The notes under the pieces were generated by a model, which saw only the letters and a list, made by a program, of their open reading frames with translations, was not told where the DNA came from and did not search any database. This document shows positions 47,301 through 54,713 of a stretch of DNA of 64,000 bases, one piece after another. This DNA comes from Kiloniella sp. EL199. GTDB taxonomy: Bacteria; Pseudomonadota; Alphaproteobacteria; Kiloniellales; Kiloniellaceae. The stretch spans positions 199,474-263,473 of the forward strand of contig NZ_OMPU01000004.1 in the NCBI RefSeq assembly GCF_900313065.1. Reading direction: 5' to 3'. Within the stretch, counting starts at the first letter, position 1. The number at the start of each line of letters is the position of its first letter. The position numbers were made by a program, and so were the translations under genes.

Positions 47301-50300
47301 TGAGACTGACCTGAATACCAGTGCATCAATAAAGGATGGCGGTACTTTTGATATCTTTAATTTTGGGGCAGACGGACCGCAAACAGACTATCCCTGGACA
47401 CCTCATAATGATGCCATCAGAATTTACGCCAACACCAGTGGCATAACGACCTCGGAAACCGACACGCCAATTACAACATCACAAAGTGGCAATGTTCTCA
47501 CCGGATGGGCTGCAGGTGATGTGGCTTTCACCTTTACGGTTAACCCTGATGGAACTTATGAATACGAGCAATTTATAGCGTTAGAACATCCGGATACAGA
47601 GGATCACAATGATCCGCTACCAATGAAATTCCACGTCAAACTTGTTGATGGCGATTGGGACTTTGATTGGGGCTCAGTAGATGTCATTGTTAAGGATGAT
47701 GGCCCCTCTATATCCGTTAATCCGCCAGATGAATTTGTTCTTAATGGCAGCTTTGAGGATGGCCATACTTTAAGTGGTGCAAATTGGGATGTATTCCAAA
47801 ATCTAAGCGACGGGTCTTGGAGTAATGGTGGCGATGGTCAACCAGGTTTTGAAATTCAGCATGGTGGCGTCGCAGGACCAGCCCAGCATGGAGATGCCTT
47901 GCTCGAACTCGACGCACATCAAAACTCAATTGCGCAGCAAGATATCTCGGGCATGACAACAGGCGAAGATTACGTCCTGACTTTCCACTATCGCCCACGG
48001 GTTAATAACGGCACCGATACCGATGATGTGATTATCAACTGGAATGGTGTCCCCGTTAAGGATGTTACCTCTACTGACGCCCCTGGCGGCTGGACGAAAT
48101 TTACTGTTGTCGTAACGGCAGGTGCAGGCAGCAATAATCTCGCCTTTGAAGGTACAGGAAAGAATGAAAGTCTGGGTGGATATATTGATAACGTCTCAAT
48201 TACCCATGCCCTTTGCGTTGATGAAACAAACCTTGATCAGGACGATAGTTTTGACTTCTCTGGACGTTTTACCAGTAGTTTCGGTGCCGATGGTCCTGGT
48301 AGCCTGACATATACTGTTTCTGCCACAAACGGAACAGATTCTGGGCTGGTAGATACTGAAACCGGCAGTCCTGTACTTCTTTATACCCAAGGCGGTAATG
48401 TTCATGGTCGTGTTGGCGGCTCAGATGGTGATGTAGTTTTCAAGGTATCCGTTGATGGTAACGGAGTTGTTTTGCTAGATCAGCAACGCGCACTTGAACA
48501 CCCTGATGCTGACAATCCAAATGATGCAATAAGTTTGGCATCAGGCCTGATCAACCTGACTGGCAAGATTGCCGATAGTGATGGAGACCATGATGAAGCA
48601 GTTCTTGATCTTGGGGCATCACTTTATTTCAAGGATGATGGACCTGTCGCAATTGAAGACAAGGTTAACCTTGTGGCTCTGCCAGAGAAAACACCACCAC
48701 TCAATATCGGATTTGTCATTGATGAAAGCGGATCCATCGGTCAGTCAAACTACCAGACACAAGTCAATGGCGTTCGCGGCTTTATTGACAAATTGGTAAC
48801 AGAAAGCACTGCGCTGGAAACATTAGCCTTCTCGCTGGTAACTTTCGGTACAAATGCCGAAGATTATGGCACCTTTGTTTTTGATGGCTTTGCTGGTGGA
48901 ACCCTTGATCTGGATGATTTCAAGCGTCTCAACAATGACGGTACTTTGTCATCAACAACGCTCGATGATCAGCTTACAGTCATTCACGGTGCTTATGACG
49001 GTTCAGGTTCAACAAACTATGATGCCGGTATGGTATCCATGTTCGGAACAAGTTCAGAATATCTGGACAATCCTGTGATGGCCTTACCATCTTTTGAAAA
49101 TCATCTCTATTTCATCAGCGATGGTGCACCAAACTATACCAGCACAAGTAATATTGATGAAATCGATAGTAATATTGCAACTGCAATTGTCGACAATAAC
49201 ATTCAGGTTACGGGTATTGGAATTGGTCAGAACTCTTCGATTGAGGACGGTCTGGAAGATTATTTCCTCAACACAGGTGGTGGCGATGCTGTTAATCCTT
49301 CTATCCCGTCTAGTCTCTATAGCTTTGTCAGCGTTCCCGATTTCAAGGATCTGGCGAATGCTCTGGGGGGGACTCTTGGCGGTGTAAATGCCAGTGGCAA
49401 TCTGCTTGCCAATGATCAACCGGGTGCAGATGGGCTTGGTGCAGTTGCCATTACCGAAGTTCTCCATAATGGTATCCCCTATACTGATGCCGGGGACGGT
49501 AGCAGCGATGGTATAATCACCATTGCCTCAACTAAAGAAGGCGGCAAGCTTGTGGTTAATACAACCACAGGCGATTACACCTATACCGCACCAGAATCTG
49601 CCAGCAGTGATTTTGAAGAAACCTTTACCTACACAATGGTTGATGGTGACGGAGACTCTTCTTCTGCTGATCTGAAAGTCTGTGTAACTCTGCCAGAACC
49701 AGTTGATGCAATTGATGATATCATTCTGACAAATATCACATCCGGCGATATCCACATCCCGGATTCAGCCTTGCTGTTTAATGATAAGACCAATTCGGAT
49801 ACATCCCTAATCGATGTTGATAATCCAGTAAACGGAACGGTTAGTGAAAGCGGTGAAATTGTTACCTTTGTACCGGACGGCATGGATATCTCAAGTCTAG
49901 GATTTGGATCTGGCAGTACGGTTCAAACTATTTCTGAAAGGAATTATGGATCTGATGGATATTTCTACCATGATCCTCCTGGACCATTTAATGATCACAT
50001 AGATAATTATGAAAGTAATAGTGATCGGGATACATCAGGCTCTAATCGCTCAACACAGCTGAATCGTTCAAACTGGATCAGAGATGACAGTACGCCAGCC
50101 GATGAAGTAGTTCACCTGCTTAATATCAATGGACGTATTAGAGACGCCAGTGACAGAGGTTGGCGTTCAACAACAAGGCGCTATGATCGAGATAGCTATC
50201 AGATAGCTCTTTTAAGCGGGGAAACATTCTCTCTCGAGAGCTTTACCGGACATCCAAACCTTAAAGTCGTTCTCTTTAGCCCTGGTGGATCGGTTATAGA

Positions 50301-50961
50301 TTATGATTTTAACCCAGGTGAGAGTTATACAGCTATAAGCTCTGGAGACTACTATATCCGTGTCCAATCAACAGACAGTAAAAATGGTAATTCAACCCGT
50401 ACTCGAGATTATGAAGCAGAGCTTTCTATTGAAAGTACTGATCTCGTTCAAGTACAAGATGGTGCTTTTGACTACACAATATCAGATTTAATTACATCTG
50501 ATACGGCAGATGTATCCGTTGAATATCAAGATGGTAATACCATTACCGGAACTGATGATGGTGAAATTCTTGTCGGTGGTGATAGCGATGATACCCTTAT
50601 CGCTGGCGGCGGAAACGATACTCTGATTGGTGGAGCAGGATCAGATACACTAACAGGTGATGCCGGAGCCGATACCTTCCTCTTCTTTGGTCAGATCGTC
50701 GGTGTTGATGTTGATACAATCACAGACTACGACAAAGCCGAGGGTGACATTCTTGATATCAGTGACCTGATTATTTTTGATGACAATACAGATGTCGTTG
50801 CAAGCTTTGTTCGGGCCACAGATACCGGACCAAGTACATCACTGGAAATTTCCAGCGATGGTGTGACCTATACAGAAATTGCTGTCATGGAAAATGTTGT
50901 AGCAACTGACATCCTGACAGTCGTTCTGGATACTGACGAACATGTTATTGTCGTTGGATAA
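44371..50961 (+). CDS. Giant type I-secreted adhesin with retention module, VCBS-like repeats, vWA domain and RTX tail
   Basis: A 2196-residue acidic surface protein, probably exported by a type I system. Residues about 15-130 resemble the N-terminal retention module of LapA-type adhesins. A TAAG tetrapeptide (134-137), the LapG cleavage type, sits before a glycine linker. Then come calcium-rich linkers, and cadherin/VCBS-like repeats with DETD and NFGADGP hallmarks near 830, 965 and 1280. A jelly-roll, carbohydrate-binding-like insert spans about 1120-1279. A von Willebrand A domain with MIDAS FVIDESGS covers about 1444-1664, a further repeat about 1675-1775, and a PPC-like domain about 1860-2025. 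RTX repeats (GGGNDTLIGGAGSDTL) are near 2070-2110, with a T1SS C-terminal domain. No transporter gene is nearby. Confidence 0.88.
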   Translation: MSDSNTPRNSGDTTPEIEVLEQEPILAVGQEATELSIDLPAVGTSQSITAQAGQRLQLNFDATQAAAVVDGQNLVLNFDLNGDGTPESSIVFENLAGDFGDGEAPLLVIDGTEVAASQLIGLVLAQAGDLPLETAAGAGAAGATGGGGSVYSEDTGSVIDLLIAQGVIGPTELDFGLLGAGDDITDPAEGAFDVTFITTITEIPDNELGGISGTFAGGFEDWLPNQNLPWGDLNKDDNPFGGEGGEDSLEIAAAPMQVVFTFTPADNETLDFVVLDALPDGARLFIGGSELGDEYTGTFPAVISPDDLGDVFILPPPDSDEDIIVSGTAVITDPDSGLSAVLPYSVEAIIDAAADMPLLSLGRDDGGEGGEGGEQDYPDIQIRDQIKDIPDDNDNEVFLDGGKNGVISEESIIKLPINAELCDKDGSETLTLVLSGIPAGFTINEDCTKLPEGWEIFGPISTDVSDPTNEEEDDENPNGTVQYIVRYTEDLPDPDDPDLDPSETIDFTMFSGLVAFNTNDYTTTGVDVEGGEGGEIPTIPTLLTDEQYPYPSPDTEDGGRYVEGPTHTNGPVVITVQAIAEEQETDIGTDELTLENNTAFAESSFIFDIQEDIPEIDTKIAISIDETDGDQTNAEKRVTNDVAGVSEAQSHLATIMSNDGVTPPDAISQGFRPIKDALNLFTDGSNDEVDGSDGASDTDSPSSPSLSPPDDLEDIRFIDYYGQYSGVNTTDGSPIYLYSSSSDPSVVYGRTSGVSGDLAFVVTIGSDLLNGENDIDIYIEQYESLQHPNTKDHDETISFNLKYYATDDEGDQSEIGRLKIKVDDDGPEISGHEFLCVDETDFDNGSVISDFGQFDTFDFGADGPAVDDIHIDMFSLGTIRTTQGNYPVSTNQTDDTLIGTANGEVVFKFTVNPDGTYNYEQYEALEHWNPYSHNEPLGMLFTVKIKDGDGDRDYGKVLLKVLDDGPDIGGQEMVMVDETDLNTSASIKDGGTFDIFNFGADGPQTDYPWTPHNDAIRIYANTSGITTSETDTPITTSQSGNVLTGWAAGDVAFTFTVNPDGTYEYEQFIALEHPDTEDHNDPLPMKFHVKLVDGDWDFDWGSVDVIVKDDGPSISVNPPDEFVLNGSFEDGHTLSGANWDVFQNLSDGSWSNGGDGQPGFEIQHGGVAGPAQHGDALLELDAHQNSIAQQDISGMTTGEDYVLTFHYRPRVNNGTDTDDVIINWNGVPVKDVTSTDAPGGWTKFTVVVTAGAGSNNLAFEGTGKNESLGGYIDNVSITHALCVDETNLDQDDSFDFSGRFTSSFGADGPGSLTYTVSATNGTDSGLVDTETGSPVLLYTQGGNVHGRVGGSDGDVVFKVSVDGNGVVLLDQQRALEHPDADNPNDAISLASGLINLTGKIADSDGDHDEAVLDLGASLYFKDDGPVAIEDKVNLVALPEKTPPLNIGFVIDESGSIGQSNYQTQVNGVRGFIDKLVTESTALETLAFSLVTFGTNAEDYGTFVFDGFAGGTLDLDDFKRLNNDGTLSSTTLDDQLTVIHGAYDGSGSTNYDAGMVSMFGTSSEYLDNPVMALPSFENHLYFISDGAPNYTSTSNIDEIDSNIATAIVDNNIQVTGIGIGQNSSIEDGLEDYFLNTGGGDAVNPSIPSSLYSFVSVPDFKDLANALGGTLGGVNASGNLLANDQPGADGLGAVAITEVLHNGIPYTDAGDGSSDGIITIASTKEGGKLVVNTTTGDYTYTAPESASSDFEETFTYTMVDGDGDSSSADLKVCVTLPEPVDAIDDIILTNITSGDIHIPDSALLFNDKTNSDTSLIDVDNPVNGTVSESGEIVTFVPDGMDISSLGFGSGSTVQTISERNYGSDGYFYHDPPGPFNDHIDNYESNSDRDTSGSNRSTQLNRSNWIRDDSTPADEVVHLLNINGRIRDASDRGWRSTTRRYDRDSYQIALLSGETFSLESFTGHPNLKVVLFSPGGSVIDYDFNPGESYTAISSGDYYIRVQSTDSKNGNSTRTRDYEAELSIESTDLVQVQDGAFDYTISDLITSDTADVSVEYQDGNTITGTDDGEILVGGDSDDTLIAGGGNDTLIGGAGSDTLTGDAGADTFLFFGQIVGVDVDTITDYDKAEGDILDISDLIIFDDNTDVVASFVRATDTGPSTSLEISSDGVTYTEIAVMENVVATDILTVVLDTDEHVIVVG

Positions 50962-50985
50962 ACCGCAACACTATCAAAACAAGAA

Positions 50986-51006
50986 CCCCCGCAGTTAATG
51001 CGGGGG
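50986..51006. terminator. Terminator between adhesin and the convergent gene
   Basis: CCCCCGCA-GTTAA-TGCGGGGG is a perfect 8-base GC stem 24 bases after the adhesin stop, followed on the plus strand by a short T-run. It may serve both converging genes. Confidence 0.8.
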
Positions 51007-51026
51007 CTTCTGCTTTTTATGAAAGT

Positions 51027-51821
51027 TTATGGCCTGAAAACTTTCCAGCCATCATCTGTTTTTAACCAGAAAGCGCCCTGCCAAATTGAAGAACGTCCAG
51101 TGGCAACATCGGTTTTCTCTTCGAACTCAATGGGTCCATGACCTTTACTATTCGCAACCTGATACGCACGACCACCCAGAATTTTATTTACTTGAATATT
51201 TTTGGATGATTTGACCGTGTACTTGCCACTCAATAATTCAGCAACCATCCCCTTGATCATTTCTGGCGGTGGGCCATCCGCTAGCTTCAAGTCAGTCATC
51301 ATTGGCTCAAAGAAAGCAATATAAGCTTCTGTATCTTGATCAACGGCTGCTTGATACATCACTTCAATCGCTTCAAGTAATCCATCATCAGTGGTTATTT
51401 CGCCCGTCAAATAACTGAATGCCGGTTGAGGACCGGCTTGAAAAACGGCACTTTGTTCCCCAGCCCCTTTTTGATGTAATTCAGCCAATACATTTTGATT
51501 TTTGCCCGGCTCTTCAGGAAAATCGCCCTGGCAAGCAACAAAAACTTCTGCACGTCCAGTAGCCTCTGGATCATCCGTAACCAATTCAATTTTGACATCG
51601 TTATCCCCTTCGAACAAAAAGTTAGCGGGGATGGCATTAAAGTGTGACCCCTTATGATTTATAAGGATTACATCGTTAACCCGGACAGTTAAAGTTGCTG
51701 CATCACTGCCTTGCAGTGCAACAGTTGTAATTTCTTTACAGGCGTGCGCAGGCATTGCTGTTATCCCTATTGATCCCATTGTTACCAAAGCCAAACAAAC
51801 AGGTTTTATGCTTTTAAACAT
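51027..51821 (-). CDS. Secreted hypothetical protein with an NTF2/SnoaL-like C-terminal domain
   Basis: A 264-residue exported protein. A Sec signal peptide spans about 1-27 (ends PAHAC). Residues 28-125 form a domain I do not recognise. Residues about 135-264 look like an NTF2-like (DUF4440-type) fold: LLEAIEVMYQAAVDQDTEAYIAFFEP at the start and FWLKTDDGWKVFRP at the end. Such domains often bind small ligands. The gene follows the protease gene on the same strand after 158 bases with a hairpin between, so it may be a separate unit. AAGGA precedes the ATG. Confidence 0.75.
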   Translation of the reverse strand: MFKSIKPVCLALVTMGSIGITAMPAHACKEITTVALQGSDAATLTVRVNDVILINHKGSHFNAIPANFLFEGDNDVKIELVTDDPEATGRAEVFVACQGDFPEEPGKNQNVLAELHQKGAGEQSAVFQAGPQPAFSYLTGEITTDDGLLEAIEVMYQAAVDQDTEAYIAFFEPMMTDLKLADGPPPEMIKGMVAELLSGKYTVKSSKNIQVNKILGGRAYQVANSKGHGPIEFEEKTDVATGRSSIWQGAFWLKTDDGWKVFRP

Positions 51822-51839
51822 GATATTTCCTTCTCATTC

Positions 51840-51872
51840 CTGACATCAGAGCCAAACTAAATCTGATGTCAG
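51840..51872. promoter_or_regulatory. Inverted repeat in the 5' leader of the NTF2-like gene
   Basis: CTGACATCAGA and TCTGATGTCAG form a perfect 11-base inverted repeat with an 11-base loop, 19 bases before the start. No T-run follows on the coding strand, so a regulatory hairpin is as likely as a terminator of the protease operon. Confidence 0.5.
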
Positions 51873-51979
51873 CATTTGATGTTTTGTTCACAACTAGGTC
51901 GAAACAATAAAAGTAACGGTTCAAATAAAAATAATTTTCTTCTATCTCATTGTTTTATATTCAATAAATAATTCAAATC

Positions 51980-53530
51980 TTAACATGTCCCTTTCAAAAG
52001 TCCTTCACCGTATACAGGATCTTTTCCGGGATCACCGAGGTCGGTTAAGGAAAAAGACAAAGCCCGCGACAAAACTTGGCGGGAAATTTTTGGATTGTTT
52101 TTCAGAATAAGAGCCGCGACAGCCAAAGCATGGGGCGTTGCGAAGGATGTGCCTGATACATAGGCCCCTTTGTTATCAGGAATCGCAGACCAGATATCAA
52201 CACCCGGCGCAGAAAAATCAATAAAGTCACCCTGATTGGCATCGCGATAGATTTTTCGCCGGGAGTCAATCGCAGTAATGGTGAAAACACCGTCCAAGGC
52301 AGCAGGATAATTTTCCGGGGCTTCCGGACCTTGATTGCCAGCACTTGAAAAGACAATTGCCCCCTTCTCAAGCGAAAGAACAAACCCTTTGTTCAGAACT
52401 CTGTTCGCTATGGCTGTACTGAGAGAAACATTAATCAATCGCACCTGATTGGAAAGCAGCCAATCCAGACCCTGTAACACAGCAACAGTACTGGCCAACT
52501 GGTCACCTGAATGTGATAGCCTCAAAACCACCGCATTATATAATGTTGTCCCAGGGATCAAACCTTGATAGCCTCGTTCCGGATCATTGCCGATAAGAAT
52601 AGATCCGATTGAAGTTGCATGGCTGAGATCAATAGTTTGAGTACCCAAAAAACTGCGAGATACAATCGATTGCTCAACGAATGCAGTATGATGCTGATCA
52701 ATTCCACCATCCAGCAATCCAACGGGGAAGCCAAGCTGCGTATTCTGACACCCACTTTCATGCCCCCAACCAATTGTCTTTTGCGCATATAAACGCGGTT
52801 TGGCAGAGGAAGTAAGATCATTATTAAAATCGATCTCGGCATCCGGGAAAACGGCTCTGAGTTCTTGAATAACAGTTGTCGCATTTGCCGTACGAGTCTG
52901 AATAAGAACAGACTGCAAGGCATTTAGATTGTACACATCAACAACAGGTAAACCGCGTCTTTGCAGTTCTGATCTTACCGGGTTTTCCTGTGTATTCTCC
53001 ACCAGAATAATAACATCCTGCACAACAGAATTATCGGCAGAGGTAGTATTATTCGACGGGCAAATGCGAACACTCAACCCGGTTTTATCAAACATATGCC
53101 CTTTATTCTTTTGATAAAATACAAGGTCGTAAGCTGTATTGAACGCAATATTTTTCTTAGGCAGATAACCGGAAATTCTCGTCTGGTTTTTATTCAATAT
53201 TTCTAGCTCAATCAACATACCAGCATTATTCAATCCAAGACGGCTGTCCTTTGGAATTTGATCCAGGTTCTTTCCCTGAATAGTAAGTATTGTTCCCGGG
53301 CGAACACAACTTGCCCTGAGCTCTGAGAAAATGATCTCGCCCGGCTGCACGTTATGTGGCAGTACAAGAGGTGAGCGATCAGCAGGATTGGCCGTACCCG
53401 TCGCCCTTGAACCCTCTAATACCGGAGTTGTTTTTCCCGCAGGATCAACCGTGGTTTGAGCAGGAAGGTCTTTTGGCAATCCGACTGAAAGCAGAAGGAA
53501 GCCAAGGAAAGTCATAGAATGGCGCAACAT
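51980..53530 (-). CDS. Secreted S8 (subtilisin-like) serine protease
   Basis: A 516-residue exported protease. A signal peptide (about 1-24) is followed by a low-complexity stretch, an IPT/TIG-like beta domain (about 45-145) and a prodomain-like region (about 165-235; VQDVIILVENTQ). The S8 catalytic domain has aspartate near 274 (GLLDGGIDQHH), histidine near 304 (DLSHATSIGSI), oxyanion asparagine in FSSAGNQGP and serine near 462 (GTSFATPHALAVAAL). The histidine segment differs from the usual H-G-T-H-V. The ATG lies in a TGATG junction with the anti-sigma gene, so they are co-translated. A GTG one codon earlier is less likely. It probably acts in the periplasm or outside, perhaps on the anti-sigma factor or the barrel partner. 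Confidence 0.86.
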   Translation of the reverse strand: MLRHSMTFLGFLLLSVGLPKDLPAQTTVDPAGKTTPVLEGSRATGTANPADRSPLVLPHNVQPGEIIFSELRASCVRPGTILTIQGKNLDQIPKDSRLGLNNAGMLIELEILNKNQTRISGYLPKKNIAFNTAYDLVFYQKNKGHMFDKTGLSVRICPSNNTTSADNSVVQDVIILVENTQENPVRSELQRRGLPVVDVYNLNALQSVLIQTRTANATTVIQELRAVFPDAEIDFNNDLTSSAKPRLYAQKTIGWGHESGCQNTQLGFPVGLLDGGIDQHHTAFVEQSIVSRSFLGTQTIDLSHATSIGSILIGNDPERGYQGLIPGTTLYNAVVLRLSHSGDQLASTVAVLQGLDWLLSNQVRLINVSLSTAIANRVLNKGFVLSLEKGAIVFSSAGNQGPEAPENYPAALDGVFTITAIDSRRKIYRDANQGDFIDFSAPGVDIWSAIPDNKGAYVSGTSFATPHALAVAALILKNNPKISRQVLSRALSFSLTDLGDPGKDPVYGEGLLKGTC

Positions 53531-54147
53531 CACTTCCCACCGCTTTCTCCGACATCACGTTGTACGGTTTCCACCAAATTTTTATGGGCCAGAAGTTTCG
53601 AGATAACGGCTTCCGGATCTTTGGGAACAGAGAGCTTGTAAATACCAAGTGCAGAAGGTCCGTCAACAATGCGGGCATCAACAGCCAACAGCAGTTCACG
53701 GATATTTTCTTCCTGTGCCTCGGGCACAAAAGTAACCGAGAGTACAGGCCCGCGAACAGGCGCAACATTACCACCACTTGCAGCAATCAGATCATTGTTC
53801 TGTTGCCAGAGCGGTACGACATAAGCAGTTTGAACAAGCAACATAATACAGGCTGCAAATGCTGCGATCCGCCAAACACTACTTTTGACGTTATCGTTTT
53901 GTGGGATTTTTTGTGTCTGAGCGGTTTTTTCTTTCGCAAGATCCCGCTGTAAACGTTTCAGCCCAAACCCACCCGGAGATATGCCAAGATCCTGATTGTG
54001 TACTTCATCTCTCATGCTTTCGAGAAAAGTACATTCCTCACGAAGGGCCTCATCTTCAGCCAAGGCTTTTTTGACGACTTCAAGCTCTTCGCCCTCAAGG
54101 GTCCCATTGACATAGAACGGTAAGAGCTCTTCAATTTCCTTTTTCAT
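53530..54147 (-). CDS. Membrane anti-sigma factor with a protease-prodomain-like periplasmic domain
   Basis: A 205-residue single-pass protein. The cytoplasmic part (about 1-90) begins KEIEELLPFYVNGTLEGEEL, the usual start of anti-sigma proteins of ECF operons; the zinc-binding H-C-C motif is absent. One membrane helix spans about 91-113. The periplasmic part (about 132-196) begins GPVLSVTFVPEAQEENI and follows a beta-alpha-beta-beta-alpha-beta pattern like subtilisin propeptides. It lies 2 bases after the sigma gene and shares a base with the protease start, with GGAGG before its ATG. It should hold the sigma factor and may contact the protease. Confidence 0.8.
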   Translation of the reverse strand: MKKEIEELLPFYVNGTLEGEELEVVKKALAEDEALREECTFLESMRDEVHNQDLGISPGGFGLKRLQRDLAKEKTAQTQKIPQNDNVKSSVWRIAAFAACIMLLVQTAYVVPLWQQNNDLIAASGGNVAPVRGPVLSVTFVPEAQEENIRELLLAVDARIVDGPSALGIYKLSVPKDPEAVISKLLAHKNLVETVQRDVGESGGK

Positions 54148-54149
54148 GT

Positions 54150-54701
54150 TCAGCCTCCCATACGGTTGGACAGGCAGCGTTTCATCGCCTGTTTGGCATG
54201 GAACATACGGGTCTTAACGGTGTTTTCCGGGCAATCCACAATCAGTGCAATCTCTGAATAGGGAAGATCTTCGAAAAATGCCAGTTGCATCACAGCACGT
54301 TGAACTGCTTTTAGAGTATCAAGGCAAAACTTGATATGGTCACTTTTTTCAGCAGTCAAAAGACACGCCATTGCGTCAGGACTATCATCCGCAGTTTCCG
54401 GAAAGTTGTCACTATCCATTGGTATGTCTGTTCTTTTACGCATCCGATCCACCGTCTTGTAGTACGCTATTCCAAATAGCCAGGTTGATACTTTAGAACG
54501 ACCCTCAAAGGTTTCGGCTTTGCGCCAAACCTCTAAAAAGGTTTCGTTTAGTATGTCGGCTGCTTCGAATGAATCGTTCAATTTTGATTTAATAAAATGA
54601 TACAGGCGTTTTTCAAACAGATTATAAAAATCAGCAAAGGCGGTTTCATCGCCTTTGCTGATACCTTTTAGTAGAGAAAATGCTGTATCGTTTTCTGTCA
54701 T
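54150..54701 (-). CDS. ECF-type RNA polymerase sigma factor
   Basis: A 183-residue group IV sigma factor. Region 2 is about 25-90 (FYNLFEKRLYHFIKSKL, DILNETFLEVWRKAETF, STWLFGIAYYKTVDRMRK) and region 4 about 120-175 (AVMQLAFFEDLPYSEIALIVDCPENTVKTRMFHAKQAMKRCL). A TTG one codon earlier is possible but the ATG at 54701 is the normal choice. It is the third gene of the operon barrel-Fn3-sigma-anti-sigma-protease and presumably drives that operon, and perhaps the neighbouring secreted-protein gene, under envelope stress or a surface cue. The target promoter is not known. Confidence 0.88.
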   Translation of the reverse strand: MTENDTAFSLLKGISKGDETAFADFYNLFEKRLYHFIKSKLNDSFEAADILNETFLEVWRKAETFEGRSKVSTWLFGIAYYKTVDRMRKRTDIPMDSDNFPETADDSPDAMACLLTAEKSDHIKFCLDTLKAVQRAVMQLAFFEDLPYSEIALIVDCPENTVKTRMFHAKQAMKRCLSNRMGG

Positions 54702-54713
54702 CAAAAAAGATCT

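Noticed and set aside
44371-50961. CRISPR or tandem DNA repeats in the adhesin gene
   Set aside because: The repeats are at protein level and diverged; the DNA shows no regular short spacer-repeat pattern.
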